Of a stretch of 64,000 nucleotides of DNA, positions 23,499 to 34,902 are shown in pieces. The translations under genes were made by a program, and so were the position numbers. A model generated the notes under the pieces. The model searched no databases, was not told the DNA's origin, and saw only the letters and a program-made list of their open reading frames with translations. The stretch is from Sorghum bicolor (taxonomy: Eukaryota; Streptophyta; Magnoliopsida; Poales; Poaceae). Positions within the stretch are counted from its first letter, which is position 1, and every line of letters starts with the position of its first letter. Location: assembly GCF_000003195.3 (NCBI RefSeq), contig NC_012878.2, forward strand, positions 54,808,629 through 54,872,628. The letters are read 5' to 3'.

Positions 23499-24667
23499 CT
23501 ATGGGTAGACCTCGATGATCGATCGGACACCCAGAACAGGCATTATCTTGTAAGACCTAAATCCGGCTTCAAAAATGATCTTCTTCCACTCTTTCTCATC
23601 TCGTTCGGCTCCATTGATAGTCATGATAAAGAGATCAAACAAGACTTGCGTCTCTACATTCTTCTGGTCGGATGACCCTGCTCCAACCACGATATCCATT
23701 ATTATCACCTTCCCTCCTTCAGATGGTATAGCCTTCTTGCAGTTCTTCAATATCTTGACACATTCAGCGTCACCCCAATCATGCAGAACCCACTGAAACC
23801 AAATAAATCTAAGTAGCCAATCACAATTCACAAAACCATGAACCTTTTTTGGTTTTAAATCTGACCCCATACCTTGAGGAAGACAACATTTGCCGATGGA
23901 ACGCTCTCAAACATGTCGCCGGCGATGTACTTCACGTCGGTGTCAGTCGGAGCAACGGCGACAACGTTTGGGAGATCGAGCACACTACATTCGATGTGCG
24001 GGAACGCCTTTGCGATGGCCTGGGTAGCGCCGCCGAGCCCGCCGGCGACGTCGACCAAGGATCCACTAATCCCTTGGAAAACGTCGCCGCACTCCTTGAC
24101 CATGACGTCCATGATGAACCCGCTGTCCGCGACCATCCCATTGTCACAGAGCTTGGCGAAGCTCGCGTCGTGGATGGCCAGGTCCCACACGTGCCGTCCG
24201 TGCGTCAACTTGAACGGGGACGGGTCCGGCAGCTCGTGCTGGAACCACTCGCCGAGGTCGAGGAAGGAAGACACGAAGACGGTGCCGAGCACCATGTTCA
24301 GAAACGGACTCACGTTCGTCGTCACCGAGCCGACCAGGAGACGAGACGCCGGCGTGAGCTCGTAGACAAGCTCGCCGCCGTCGTCGTCGGTCGTCGTCGA
24401 GTGCTGGAAGACGCCGGTCAGAGTGAGCACGCGCATGAGGCGGCGCAGGCATGGTATCTTGGACGGGTGGAGCGTGGCCTTGGTGGCTATCTGTGGGAGG
24501 GTGGCTGAGCCGCCATGCTGGTGGATGGCGTCGGGGATGCGGAGGTCTAGCGCGGCCTTGAGCGCCATGGATTTGATGTAGCCGAAGGTGTGGTGCCAGA
24601 GCTGGAGCTGAGCATCAAGCATAGTCTGCTGGTCAGTGCTCGCGTCTTGCGCCTTGACGGGCGCCAT
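23499..24667 (-). CDS. O-methyltransferase OMT-B, ZRP4-like (two exons)
   Basis: A complete class-II plant O-methyltransferase. Exon 1 is 23873-24667 and exon 2 is 23499-23792, joined in phase 0 across an 80-bp intron, giving 362 residues. The N-terminus MAPVKAQDASTDQQ leads into the dimerisation domain. LVDVAGGLGGATQA (about 203-216) is the SAM site, and WVLHDWGDAECVKILKNC opens exon 2 with the catalytic histidine near residue 269. The family ending LGVRSIIEVYP is present. Its first 260 coding bases and at least 3 kb upstream are repeated almost exactly, inverted, at 38.8-41.6 kb, so this gene is one parent of the hybrid OMT-C. A TATA-like CTCTATATGG on the minus strand near 24735 would give a short leader. 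The substrate is not deducible. Confidence 0.93.
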
Positions 24668-25180
24668 GGCGCAGAGCTAGAGCTAGTAGTGTTGATCTGC
24701 TCCAATTGTTATAGCATCTTGGGTGCAAAACGCGTCCATATAGAGTTATAGACTCGTCGTGTTTATGGTGATTGAGCGCTCTGATAATCTTTGAGATGTT
24801 GACACTATATATGATTTGCCTACTTGTTGGATTCTACTCCAGTCATCACATGGAAATGCTCCGGCGTGCACGAATTTCACGCGAGCACCCAACTCCAGAT
24901 CAGCGATAGTACACTCCTTTGTTCGAATGATTGCCATCACAACTCACAAGGTGGCCGAATCTTATCTTGTCATCTCGCCGTGACATGTCATGTTAATGGA
25001 GAACTAATAATCGTGAAACAGAGACCTTTGCGCATTATATATAAGGGACACATGTTGAACATGTGGGCGCACCATATACGATGGAAAATGCATTAGCTAG
25101 GGACATCACACGTCCAGTAGAGTGAAAGCGACAGCTGGCCGAATGAGCACAGAGCAAGATAACAGGAGAGGAATCTTTTA

Positions 25181-25762
25181 GAGCAAGTATTAGAGCAAGT
25201 ATAATAACGTTTTTTAATCGGCTGGGAGGAGTCCACGTCGACACGAAAAAGAGCCACATCAGAGAGAGATTATGCAGCGAAAGTTTCCCATCTCGCCCGC
25301 CTACAGCTCATGGTCCAAGAAAAAAATTATTTCTCACAGCCGTCTCCCAGTTCGCTATCGGCGAGAAGCCGACGATGATGGCATGTACATGGCCTTCTAC
25401 ACATTGATATTAAATACTTATACTTTTTATTATAGTACACCGTTCAGCCAGCTTGCTATACAGGTTGACTGTATGATCAGCTGTAAATGATATGGTAGCC
25501 TCTCTCAGCCGGCAGTGGGCTAAACCATTAGCCTTGTTCTTATAGTAGGTTGTAAGCCAGCTAAATGCTGAGATGGAGGAGAGAGAAGAGGAGAGAGAGT
25601 AAAAACGGGTTGTAAGCTTACAGCCGGCTCAGACACAAAAACCAAAAAAATCTGTGACACAGACAAGTGGGTCATGTATTAATAGTGATAAGCTAACCAT
25701 TATATGAGTAGGCTGCAAGAAGGCCGTAAAGAAATCTTACAGCCAGCAGCTGGCTGTTGCTC
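25181..25762. mobile_element. MITE-like insertion in arm A, 582 bp, TTA target duplication
   Basis: The element starts GAGCAAGTATTAGAGC and ends GGCTGTTGCTC, flanked by TTA on both sides. Arm B preserves the empty site (read as GGAATCTTTACACG on the same strand), so the insertion came after the arms were duplicated. Internal GGTTGTAAGC / CTTACAGCC motifs are in inverse orientation. TTA flanks fit the PIF/Harbinger group. Confidence 0.75.
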
Positions 25763-26824
25763 TTACACGTATTGGGTGTTTGGCTGGGGTTCTGTGCCGT
25801 ATTCGTACTGGACTTTGGCTGATATATCACATACATATGAAGGGTAAGGAATAATATTTTACCATATCATAACATTGTTTTTCTTGTAATATAATAGGAG
25901 TTGTACGTTTGGCTCCCTGGAACTGAATCTCATTCCAATAATCATATTCTAGCAATTTGAAATTTTTTTAAGAACACGCTACACACGTATTTCATTATAA
26001 GAGGAGACAAAAGTTTTTTTTTTTTTACAATCGTCCAATCAGACAAACACCGGCCAATTGCCAGCATTCGTCGAGCAGAAATTAAAGGGCGAGCCAAAAA
26101 AAAGTCACAACCTCTTGGCGGCGTCCTGTTGATTACAAAGCCATACAATTAGCGTCCGACGCTTGCAATAATTAGATCGACTCACTAGTAATTGATTCTT
26201 CATCACCGTTGGGTCGGCAGACCCCATCGTCAACTTATTGGTGATAATCAGCAATAATAGAGGTTATGATCGAGTGTTTGCAACTAGTCACTAGTGGTGA
26301 TAAGTTTATTTCACCGCCGGCTTGAGTAAGCACATTACGGTGACAAATTGATATCACAGCTGGCCACATATCCACCCGCCTGTGAAAATCACTTTAAGAA
26401 AAGAAAATAGCCGTCAACACCAGCAACATGGGCTCACTGCCAAGCTAGGGCCGCCTCCACACTGAAATGCTGTCGCGGCGAAGTCGGTGGTGACCAACAT
26501 AGCTGCACCAAGATTTGGTGCAGCCGCACTGCCGGGGGCTCTCACGGCCACCATCAAGATCCGTTGCGTCGAGATCCAGAGGCCATGGGGTGCATCGGGC
26601 ATCCTATGCTCTGTCCACTTCCGCTCCCTGCGCCAAGGCGTCACCAAATGGATGTGCCCATGCTGGGGCACCGCCTGCGCCGAATGGTTGTCGCCGCCCG
26701 GTAGGAGAGAGAGCAAGGTGCTTTTGTTGAAAGGGAGAAAGAAAGGAAGGGAAGAAAGGTTACCAAGCTGAGGAACGACGATGGATGAGTGGAGGTCACC
26801 GGCATCGAGGATGACACGAGAACT

Positions 26825-27240
26825 TTTTTTTATGGTAACAGGCGGCGGTGCTGGGCTTTTATTAAACACCAAAAAAAAAACGGTTCTTACAGAGTATGAT
26901 CATGAAACAAAAAAAGGAATCAATGCAGAATTACACATAAGCTTCTAGCCATTGAGCAAACCTCGGTTTTAAGCTACTTTTTGCTCTAAGGATAACTTGA
27001 ACAAATTCTCGTCTGAAAGTAGACTTGTAGGAAGCAATTGAGGGCTGAACATACTTGAAGATTGCATCATTTCTTTCTATCCAGATAGACCATGACATGG
27101 TACTATAATCTCCATGAAGAAGAGGACCTGCAGCTATTGTTCGAAAGAATGCAGAATACCAAACGGATCTGAAGGATTCTGAATCACCAAACCAAGAGTG
27201 GCCCAACAATCTTTTGAGAAGGACAATCTAGAATTCATTC
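26825..27240 (-). pseudogene. LINE 3' fragment (end of ORF2 and poly-A tail)
   Basis: The minus strand encodes HSWFGDSESFRSVWYSAFF, then SWSIWIERNDAIFK, then a basic tail ending FAQWLEAYV and a stop at about 26932. The SIWxERN motif is the usual end of plant LINE ORF2 after the zinc-binding region. It is followed by AATAAA and an A-rich tail near 26826-26880. The same fragment is in arm B at about 39500-39910. It is 5'-truncated, as is typical for LINEs. Confidence 0.75.
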
Positions 27241-27276
27241 GCTCGCCTGAGTAAGTGCATAGTAGAGTACCAATGT

Positions 27277-27630
27277 CTTTTTTTCGAACGTGCGTTGCAC
27301 AGAATTCATTAAGCTAGAAGAGAGTTTTAAGGGAACAAAATACAAAAGAGCATTGGTAATCTAGAGGTTACCAATGCCAACCCAACGACACAGCAAAAGC
27401 CCACACCGAGGCTCAGAGAAAAACAAAAGGAGGCACCACTCTGTCAGGTGGAAAGCAAAGCTGCAAGAAGCACCGCTAAGCTACGGTAACCAGCAACAGA
27501 CCACTCTTCAGCTTCTTCAAAGATCTTGCCAACTAGCACTGTTGGCGAAGTAGGCGCACCACCGAACATCCTGGCATTCCTTTCTTTCCATAGAGTTCAT
27601 CCTGCCGGGAAGAAGAGAGAGTCCAAGGCT
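27277..27630 (-). mobile_element. LINE 3' untranslated tail, separated from its coding part by copia
   Basis: On the minus strand this ends CTTAATGAATTCTGTGCAACGC, ACGTTCG and an A run near 27280. It continues the LINE fragment at 33910-34401 once the copia element and its TTCTG duplication are removed. Arm B has the equivalent DNA uninterrupted at about 39130-39490, apart from a local deletion of about 70 bases at the copia site. Confidence 0.6.
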
Positions 27631-29147
27631 TTCTGTGTTAGCGATACAGTTAGGATACAGTTAGGACTGAATGGTCAGGGTTATCTTCCCTATTGTAACA
27701 GCTGTAGACTAGCTCAATTCTTATCCCTCCATGCCTAGAATGTAGGATCGGCTGGTAGTGGCATGTATATTAACCCCCTGTAGGCTTCGTTTGGCAACTG
27801 GTGGAGCCGACCCAAGGTAGACCTCACCCCCGCGTGGGTGGGATTGATCCAAGGGGGCCACCCGATCCAGTGTATGCGGAGGTTTGAACCCCCAATGGTT
27901 AATTGACTATTTGGATGAAGACAGTGGATTGACAGGGTTTTCATCTGTTGGCTAGAAAAAACTAGGCCTGCTGTCTTTTTAGAGCAATAACAAGCTGAAG
28001 CAAACAGATTTGAAGACATGAAAACTAAGAGCGCTAACTATAATTCTAAAATTCATCTCTAAAATCACAAAAAATATTAGAAAAACTGAAAGATGAACAA
28101 AAAAATCTCAAAACAACAAAAAAAATCATCAAAAAATTCAGAAAAAAACAAATTACTAATCTGAAATGTGTTGGATAAGCTCCATTTAATCCAATCCAGC
28201 AAGAAACATCTAGATATAGAACAACTTATCATGCCGGTCCATGTCGGATACAGGCAGCGCACATGTTCTTTTATCTGGATATAAAATAATAGTTTTAACG
28301 TGCTAGACTATATGGATATTGTTATCTCTCTCCAATATCATTATCAAATATTCTAGAAATTTAAATCTAAAAACTACAAGACTGAACATTCAACTATTTT
28401 TTTCATGGGTAAATGTTGCAGGGTGTCTTTCATAACTCGACCTCCTCAGACCTGTAAAGTCACAGTGAACATATGTGTCAGGAACTGCCAATGGATATAT
28501 GTCAATGTCAACTACTAAGCCATTTTATCATCATCAAAAAAATCAAATATGCACTAATGTTCTATATTAAAGAAGGGTCCAAAAATAGATTAGTTGCTAA
28601 GAGCCTAAGCCATGAGAGCAAACAGAGAAGAGATATCAGCCAAGAGTTAGTACTTGATACAAAAAAGACAGAAAATTCAAGTAACAGTAGACTAGTACAT
28701 GCAAACAGATCCTTAAATAATTCCAGCAAATTTTGTGCAATAGCTAGTCATGATGTACCAGCAGTAATGCTAAATGTGTGCTCCAAAATAGATTAGTACA
28801 AAAATATGTAATCTGAGCCAGAACATTTCAAGTACTGATGCATTTTATAGATTCAAGCCTAACATTTCAAGTGATCTTGGTCGAATTGGCACAACACCTA
28901 GAAACCTATAATTATTAGTACAAAATATAAACTTTGGGAAACCATCTGCTGAATGCTTAGACAGATGGCATCACAAAATATAAATTTTGTGCAATAACTG
29001 TCTAAGCTCTTACTGGATAAAAACAAAGACTAACCTCTCACTCAAAACTCAGTATTGTTTCCCTCATGTCTGCATACTGGTTCAAAGCAAAAGTTTTCTA
29101 GTGAGTTCTTGAAAGTAATTAAAAGATGTCAGCAAACTCAAAGACAA

Positions 29148-29405
29148 CTAAAAAACTAACCATTTCTTCCTTATCCAAATCAGACGTGTTGGTGAATCTG
29201 CATTCATGAAGATTTCCCGGTTCTGAGCATCTTTGAAAACATCAAAAGCTTCAGCCTTTTCTTCGCCGGTGAGTTCTACCATGGTGCTGATGACACTAAT
29301 GCATTGCTTGATGGAGTACTCATCCGCTCCTGATCCTGCCCTTGATTTCTCTGCAACCTCACCTTCAACTTGCTTAGTTTTTACTTCCAGATACTTCTCC
29401 ATCAT
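29148..29405 (-). pseudogene. PIF element Myb/SANT-like ORF, C-terminal fragment
   Basis: The translation contains EYSIKQCISVISTMVELTGE, KAEAFDVFKDAQNREIFMN and then RLIWIRKKWL. The Cxx(L/I)xxMxxL...FKDxxNREIFM pattern is the common tail of the Myb-like protein encoded beside PIF/Harbinger transposases, which helps them reach the element ends. The N-terminal Myb domain is missing or unrecognised. Confidence 0.65.
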
Positions 29406-29604
29406 GTGAGCTACTTCAGCTTCCTTCTGCCTTTTCTGAACCTTCTTTCCTCCATGAGAGATAGCAGCTTCCTTCTGCCTTTTCTGAACCTTATTTCCTC
29501 CATTAGGGACAGCAGGAACATTTGCTTATTTTCCAATGAGTGAAGTGTGTATGTTAGCTATATATATAAGTAAGGAAAAGAGGTGTATATGGATAAGTAG
29601 AGAG

Positions 29605-30039
29605 TCATAATTGATTCACCTTAAAGTAAGGGAAGAACCTAGGGTCTGTGCTGATTTTCCAATGAGTTTCGGTTGCCACTATAGGTTTCACAAACTTACA
29701 AGTAAGATTTTGGATTATGTTGAAGATTGACTTAATGTGCCGATGGATGGTTTCTCCACTATGTTTGAATTGATACTGCATATCCTCATAGCTTGCATTG
29801 TGAGACAGCATATACATGAAGAACGCAAACTGCTCCTCGACTCTAATACCCCTAGTGTCCCGTAACAAATGCTCATCTCTAAGATAGGTTGCAATGGCTC
29901 TGAAGATGTTAGGCTCCATACGAAAGGCAACACAACAATCTTTCACATGTCCATTGAGTACTTCTTCAAGACGCTCCTTTCCGGACAACCTTGATGTATG
30001 CCTAGGTATTTTTTGTCGGGGCTCCCTTGTACTACCCAA
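29605..30039 (-). pseudogene. PIF/Harbinger transposase, N-terminal fragment
   Basis: The translation runs LSGKERLEEVLNGHVKDCCV, AFRMEPNIFRAIATYLRDE, GIRVEEQFAFFMYMLSHNAS, then QFKHSGETIHRHIKSIF. This is the helix-turn-helix-like N-terminal portion of HARBI1-type plant transposases. The frame stops soon after FFPYFK, and the DDE core with its GAIDGTH-like motif is not seen anywhere downstream, so the protein cannot be catalytic. Confidence 0.8.
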
Positions 30040-31957
30040 TAGATATAAAGCAGGTAGAAGGAAAGCATAATCTCATCATCATCATCATCCCTTCTTTTCT
30101 TAGCTAGAGCATCCATAACTAATACAATGATGAAACCATGTAGTTCATTAGAAGGCATCACACAAGAAGGAAACTAAATCTATGATTCTGAAAGAAGGCA
30201 TCACAAAAAAGGAGAAAGGAGAAGCTACCGATAATCTACCAAAACACATGTATAGAAACAAGTTATCACACATCTGAAATAAATGGTTTCCACTCAAAAA
30301 TGAATTCTTCACTACTAAACATGTGAAAGGACTACACAGAAGTACACATCTAAAAGTTCAACAGAAAAGGCCCAAACTGCCAAATATGGGGCAAGAGGGC
30401 AGCCCTCCTTTCTACTCAGGCACAGATGCATATCCAAGCAAAGAATAAGTATAGCACAGTGAAACTACTAGCTCAAAACAAATGTCCAAACAAATGTCCA
30501 AATTGAGGTTACTTATATGTGAAATGTGCGATGTTTCCCTCTGATCTTGGTACTGATTTTTGCACTGGTCATTGTAGCGCACATATTTATCTTATTTGGA
30601 ACGGTACTGGATTATTGTATCTCTATCTGTTGCTGCACAGGAGGAAAAAGCATCTGGATCTCTTTTTTCGCTTGTTCCTCGTTTAAAAGGACCAGAGTAT
30701 CATGTGGGGGGAAGTCAGTACTCCACGTTACCACAACGTTGCTTTTGATTAATATAATGCTAACCCAATTCCCCAGAAGGAGAAAACCAGGTATTGAGCA
30801 GCTAATCACCACAACAGACATGGTTCTGTTTTATTAGCTAAAAATAACTGCAACTACGTGACTTGCCGCACAAAAAAAAACCCAATTCCCCAGAAGGAGA
30901 AAACTGCAACTACGTGACTTGCCGCACAGCTAACAAAGTGCGATTCTGGTGTACAGACTGGTTCAGTTTTATTAGATAAAAATAACACTAGCTTCTGAAA
31001 CTCTGAAGCTTCTGAAACTCTGAAGCTTCTGAACCCGGACTGAACTTCCTGAATGAAACTAACACTTTCACTATTTTTAATTGGGAAGAAATGAAATTGA
31101 CGTCAAATTTCACCCCAAAAAATACTCCTTCCCACAAAACCAAAAATCCAAACAACCGTAGGGTCCTAACCTGCAGCAAAACAGCACATTATCATCCAAA
31201 CCAGACTACTCGCAAGGCACCTGCAGCACTGATCCCCAATTCAATCCACCTGATGGCCAGATCCCCATCAAAACAACCCACAAATCCAACCGAACACTAA
31301 TCCACCCATCAAATTTAACCATGCTATATTGGAGTATGGCTGGGGCAAGGGATCTGGTGCGTACCGTGAGGTCGATGCCTGGGAGGTCGGAGCTCGAGAA
31401 GATGTCGTGGTCGACGACGGCGAAGTTTCTGGACACTGTGTCACCCTCGTAGGGCACGAACTCGTGGATGCACTCCGTGTCAGTCACCACACGATCTTGG
31501 AGACCCCAGAATCTTGCCACCGTCTCGATCTGACTCCAACCCTAGGAAGAAAAGAGATGAGGAAAAGGGAAAGGGATTGGAAGGAAGAGATGGAGGACGT
31601 GGGCTGGTGGAGGCGCACCTGATCCACTGGCCGCTGCCGGTCTCGGTTGCGGAGCGGAGCGTCGGCGTCGGCGTCGGCGCCGAGAGGAGCGACGCGAGAC
31701 TCACGCGGAGACGTTCCCGGCCATAAGTGGAGATGCGCGACACCCACGCGGTTTGAGGGGGGTAGAGTTGGATTCGCTCCCGTCCACGTCTTCCCAAATG
31801 CGAATTTTGCACTCACGTGGGTTGTCCTCCCAGCGTGGATAGGATCCACCAGTGGCCGGGTTTGGCCCCCAATCCACGCCTAACCCGCCCTATCCAAACG
31901 AAGCCGTACTCTGTAATGGAAAGTGTGGTGATTCTCTCCCAATTCATCCCTCTTACA

Positions 31958-31969
31958 TGGTATCAGCCT
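31958..31969 (+). other. Copia primer-binding site
   Basis: TGGTATCAG follows directly after the 5' LTR end CTTACA. It is complementary to the 3' end of initiator methionine tRNA, the primer used by most plant copia elements. Confidence 0.85.
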
Positions 31970-32036
31970 GACCGTTCCGATCAGCAACTCCACCTTCCGC
32001 TGCCCCTTCCCACCCTCCGCTGCCCTTCTCAATGGC

Positions 32037-33716
32037 CAGCCCATCATGGATCCGCCGGCTCCAATCTCTTTGCCGACCCTGATCCTCCCCCAGCATCCAC
32101 CCTCGTGCTGCTCAACATCCACAACCACGTCCCCGTAGTCCTCTCCGCTGATGAAGGCAACTTCAGGCAGTGGCGTGCCTTCTTTGAACTAACTCCGACT
32201 TCGACTGGCGTGCGGCCATGCAGGCCGAATATGATGCTCTACACGCGAACGGCACGTGGACGCTCGTTCCGCGACCGCAACATGCCAACATCATCTCCGA
32301 CAAGTGATTGTTCAAGAACAAGTTGCACCCCGACGGATCTCTCGAACGGCGCAAAGCACGGTGGGTCCTACGCGACTTCTCCCAGCGACCGGGGGTGGAC
32401 TTCCATCAAACGTTCTCCCCGGTCGTCAAGTCGGCGTCGATCCGCACCGTCCTTCACCTTGCCGCGTCGTGCCACTGGCTCGTTCATCAGTTGGATGTCA
32501 AAAACGCCTTTCTCCATGGCGACCTAGCGGAACGCGTCTACTGTCATCAACCGGCTGGGTTCGTCGATCCGGATCGGCCCAATCACGTTTGCCAGCTCGT
32601 GAAGTCGCTCTACGTCCTCAAGCAGGCGCCGCGTGCCTAGTTTCAACGCCTAGGCAGTCATCTACGATCCCTCGGCTTCAAAGCCACTGGATCCGACTCC
32701 TCGCTGTTCATCTTCAACACCGGTCAGGAGATGGCGTATCTCCTCGTCTACGTCGGCGTCTTCTACATTAATGCTACAACACATTGTCCGCAAACTCTGC
32801 AAGGAGTTCGCCATCAAGGACCTTGGTGCCCTTCGGTTCTTCCTCGGCGTCCAGGTGCGCCGTGATGATCGCGGGCTCTTCCTCACCCAGTCCCAGTACA
32901 CGGAGGACGTCCTGGAACGAGCCGGCATGAGCAACTGCAAACCTGCTGCTACACCTGTTGATGTCAAGCAGAAGCTGTCGGCCCACGACGACGACTCAGC
33001 GATGGACGCCACGTTCTACCGCAACATCACTGGCGCCCTGCAGTACCTCACGTTGACGCGGTCAGACATTGCCTACGCTGTCAATCAGGCCTGCTTGTAC
33101 ATGCAGCAACCGCGGGCATCTCACTGGAACCTCGTCAAGCGCATCCTTCGATACCTTCGCGGCACTATCACCGATGACCTGCAAATCTCGGCGTCATCTG
33201 ACACTGAGTTGAAGGCCTACTCCGATGCAGACCGGGCAGAATGCCAAGACACAAGGCGATCAATGTCAGGATATTGTGTCTTCCTCGGCGACTCCCTTGT
33301 CTCGTGGTCATCCAAGCGACAGGCAACGGTTTCGCGATCCAGCGCTGAAGCGGAGTACCGCGGTGTTGCCAATGCTGCTGCTGAGTGCTGTTGGATTCGC
33401 AACCTGCTTCAAGAACTTCATGTCCCCATCACAAAGGCGACGGTGATATACTGTGATAACATCTCAGCAGTCTATCTCTCTGAGAATCCAGTGCATCATC
33501 TAAGAACGAAGCATGTTGAAATTGACATCCATTTTGTCAGAGAAAGGGTTGCTCTTGGTCAGTTCAGAGTGCTGCACATACCCACTCAGCGTCAAATTGC
33601 AGACATCATGACCAAAGGGCTGCCGACAGCGCTGTTCCAAGAGTTCCGAGCCAGCCTCTGCATTCGACAATCCAATGCCAAGACTGAGGGGGTGTTAGCG
33701 ATACAGTTAGGAACTT
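32037..33716 (+). pseudogene. Copia pol remnant: reverse transcriptase and RNase H
   Basis: A gag-like start (LLNIHNHVPVVLSADEGNFR) is fused by a deletion to the reverse transcriptase. The RT pieces read WVLRDFSQRPGVDFHQTFSP, LDVKNAFLHGDLAERVY and KSLYVLKQAPRA, then a TAG. The YVDD catalytic motif has become YVGV near 32750. From 32771 a long frame gives AIKDLGALRFFLGVQVRRDD and then the RNase H region with YSDADRAEC, SRSSAEAEYRGVA and IYCDNISAVYLSEN, ending in the 3' LTR. A stop near 32306, another near 32638 and the loss of YVDD make it non-functional. Confidence 0.88.
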
Positions 33717-33904
33717 AGGATACAGTTAGGACTGAATGGTCAGGGTTATCTTCCCTATTGTAACAGCTGTAGACTAGCTCAATTCTTATCCCTCCATGCC
33801 TAGAATGTAGGATCTGATCGGCTAGTAGTGGATTCATGTATATTAACCCCCTGTACTCTGTAATGGAAAGTGCGGTGATTCTCTACCAATTCATCCCTCT
33901 TACA
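33693..33904 (+). repeat. Copia 3' LTR
   Basis: Begins TGTTAGCGATACAG after a purine run (GACTGAGGGGG, the polypurine tract) and ends CCTCTTACA directly before the TTCTG target duplication. It matches the split 5' LTR apart from small indels such as an extra ACTTAGGATACAG-like segment. Confidence 0.92.
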
Positions 33905-33909
33905 TTCTG

Positions 33910-34401
33910 GACCTGCTTGGCAATCAACTTCCTGCTGCGTAGCCACCAGCCTAGCACCCCTTCCTCCGCCACCACGATGGAGTCCGCCCACTGTAAACGC
34001 AGAAGCAGGATCTGCTAGACCTCCATGCTATAAACACATCCAATGATGATGTGGTTAATAGTTTCTGGTAACTGATCGCATATAATGCAGGTACAGCCGT
34101 ACAGGAGGCCTGAAGATGATGTTGAAATCGTGGTTCTGCTGTCCAGCTCCAGCAGCGGTCGTGTAGTACTAGCCAGAAGAAGTGACGCATTTTGGGCGGT
34201 GCAGCCGTCTTCCAAATCTCACAGGCGCCAAGTGGTCTGGAGGAGCACAAAAACATTGCCCCATAAGCTGAAGCCGCAGAGCTAGTAGTTGCCATCTCCT
34301 GAGCGAATGATGTCCGGCGTTCCTAGATTTAGTTGTAGCAGTCTCAACATCCTCTAGATGCGGAAGAATTCCGCGATTACCTATACTGTGAGAGCCCCAT
34401 T
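33910..34401 (-). pseudogene. LINE ORF2 zinc-binding (zf-RVT) fragment, arm A
   Basis: The minus strand encodes IWKTAAPPKMRHFFWLVLHD and then RCWSWTAEPRF, and in another frame CIICDQLPETINHIIIGC. W-K-x-x-x-P-x-K-x-x-x-F-x-W-L followed by CxxC...H...C is the zinc-binding region after the reverse transcriptase in plant LINEs. Frameshifts are present. The matching piece in arm B starts near 38935 on the plus strand. Confidence 0.75.
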
Positions 34402-34902
34402 GATGTGTCGCACCCATGCGTGCCCAGGGAGCACACCTCGCTCTGGAGGAGCGGGCACGTGCGAACCCTAGTCGCCATGGTGTAGAGGAGAGGCGAGAGA
34501 GTAGAGCATGTCTGCCGAGGCAGTGCTTGGGTATGGAGGAGCCGTCCGGGCGAGTCGTGGGACGGAAGAGGTAGCTTTCTGGTTTCAGCCCGTGAATTTA
34601 TTGCAGGCCAGGCTTCCGTTTATCGAATGCACGAAAGGCCAAGACCCTAGAATCTTGCTTTCCAGTTCACGTGATAAACAAACAGGCCAGCCCATGAAAT
34701 GGTTTCCAATTCGACCTGATTCCGCGACCATTCAATCAGGCCCCAAGTGTTTCCAACTTTGAATGGCTGGTTAAGCCACGTTGATGATTCAACAAAGATT
34801 GATACTGCTGTATAGAATGCTTGTCAACTTGATGTGCCCTTGCATCTATTTGCTTTAACTGCTGTATATGAAACGTGAAGAGTAAAAAAAAAACTGCAGC
34901 CA
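34402..34902. other. No gene recognised
   Basis: This stretch lies between arm A and the CACTA fragment. It has no matching copy next to arm B, where CACTA-3 is found. No domain is seen. Confidence 0.35.

Larger units (their letters stand above)
24434..27630. repeat. Inverted-repeat arm A (OMT-B 5' coding end plus upstream DNA)
   Basis: This stretch, continued at 33910-34401 beyond the copia insertion, is matched in reverse by 38758-41645. Matching landmarks are the first 234 or more coding bases of OMT-B, the flank beginning AGAGCTAGAGCTAGTAGTG, the segment encoding MMAIIRTKECTIADLELGA, and LINE pieces. Near the promoter I see only occasional mismatches over several hundred bases; toward the LINE end differences are more frequent. 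Arm A has three insertions missing from arm B: a MITE (25181-25762), the copia element, and some short indels. Confidence 0.9.
27783..31905. mobile_element. PIF/Harbinger DNA transposon, 4.1 kb, inserted in the copia 5' LTR
   Basis: The ends are exact inverses: GGCTTCGTTTGG at 27783 and CCAAACGAAGCC at 31905. The LTR bases GTA are duplicated on each side (27780-27782 and 31906-31908), and removing the element restores the LTR sequence seen at the 3' LTR (CCCTGTACTCTG). Inside, on the minus strand, are a PIF transposase N-terminal part and a Myb/SANT-type ORF tail. The DDE catalytic half of the transposase is not found, so the copy is defective. GTA differs from the TTA/TAA preferred by this superfamily. 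Confidence 0.88.
27636..33904 (+). mobile_element. Ty1/copia retrotransposon with a PIF element nested in its 5' LTR
   Basis: The LTRs begin TGTTAGCGATACAG and end CCTCTTACA. The five bases TTCTG flank the whole unit (27631-27635 and 33905-33909), an exact target duplication. The 5' LTR is 27636-27782 plus 31909-31957 (about 196 bp), and the 3' LTR is 33693-33904 (212 bp). The internal part is only 1.7 kb, holding a short gag start, reverse transcriptase and RNase H; most of gag, protease and integrase are gone. The element interrupts a LINE fragment in arm A. The two LTRs are very similar outside small indels, pointing to a fairly recent insertion. Confidence 0.93.

Noticed and set aside
24746..24940. 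64-codon frame beginning MMAIIRTKECTIADLELG, identical at 41108-41302
   Set aside because: It lies in the duplicated OMT upstream arm; identity follows from the duplication, and no domain or separate evidence of coding is present.
31206..31883. Several overlapping frames near the right end of the PIF element
   Set aside because: No known domain, and frames on both strands are equally open because of GC content.
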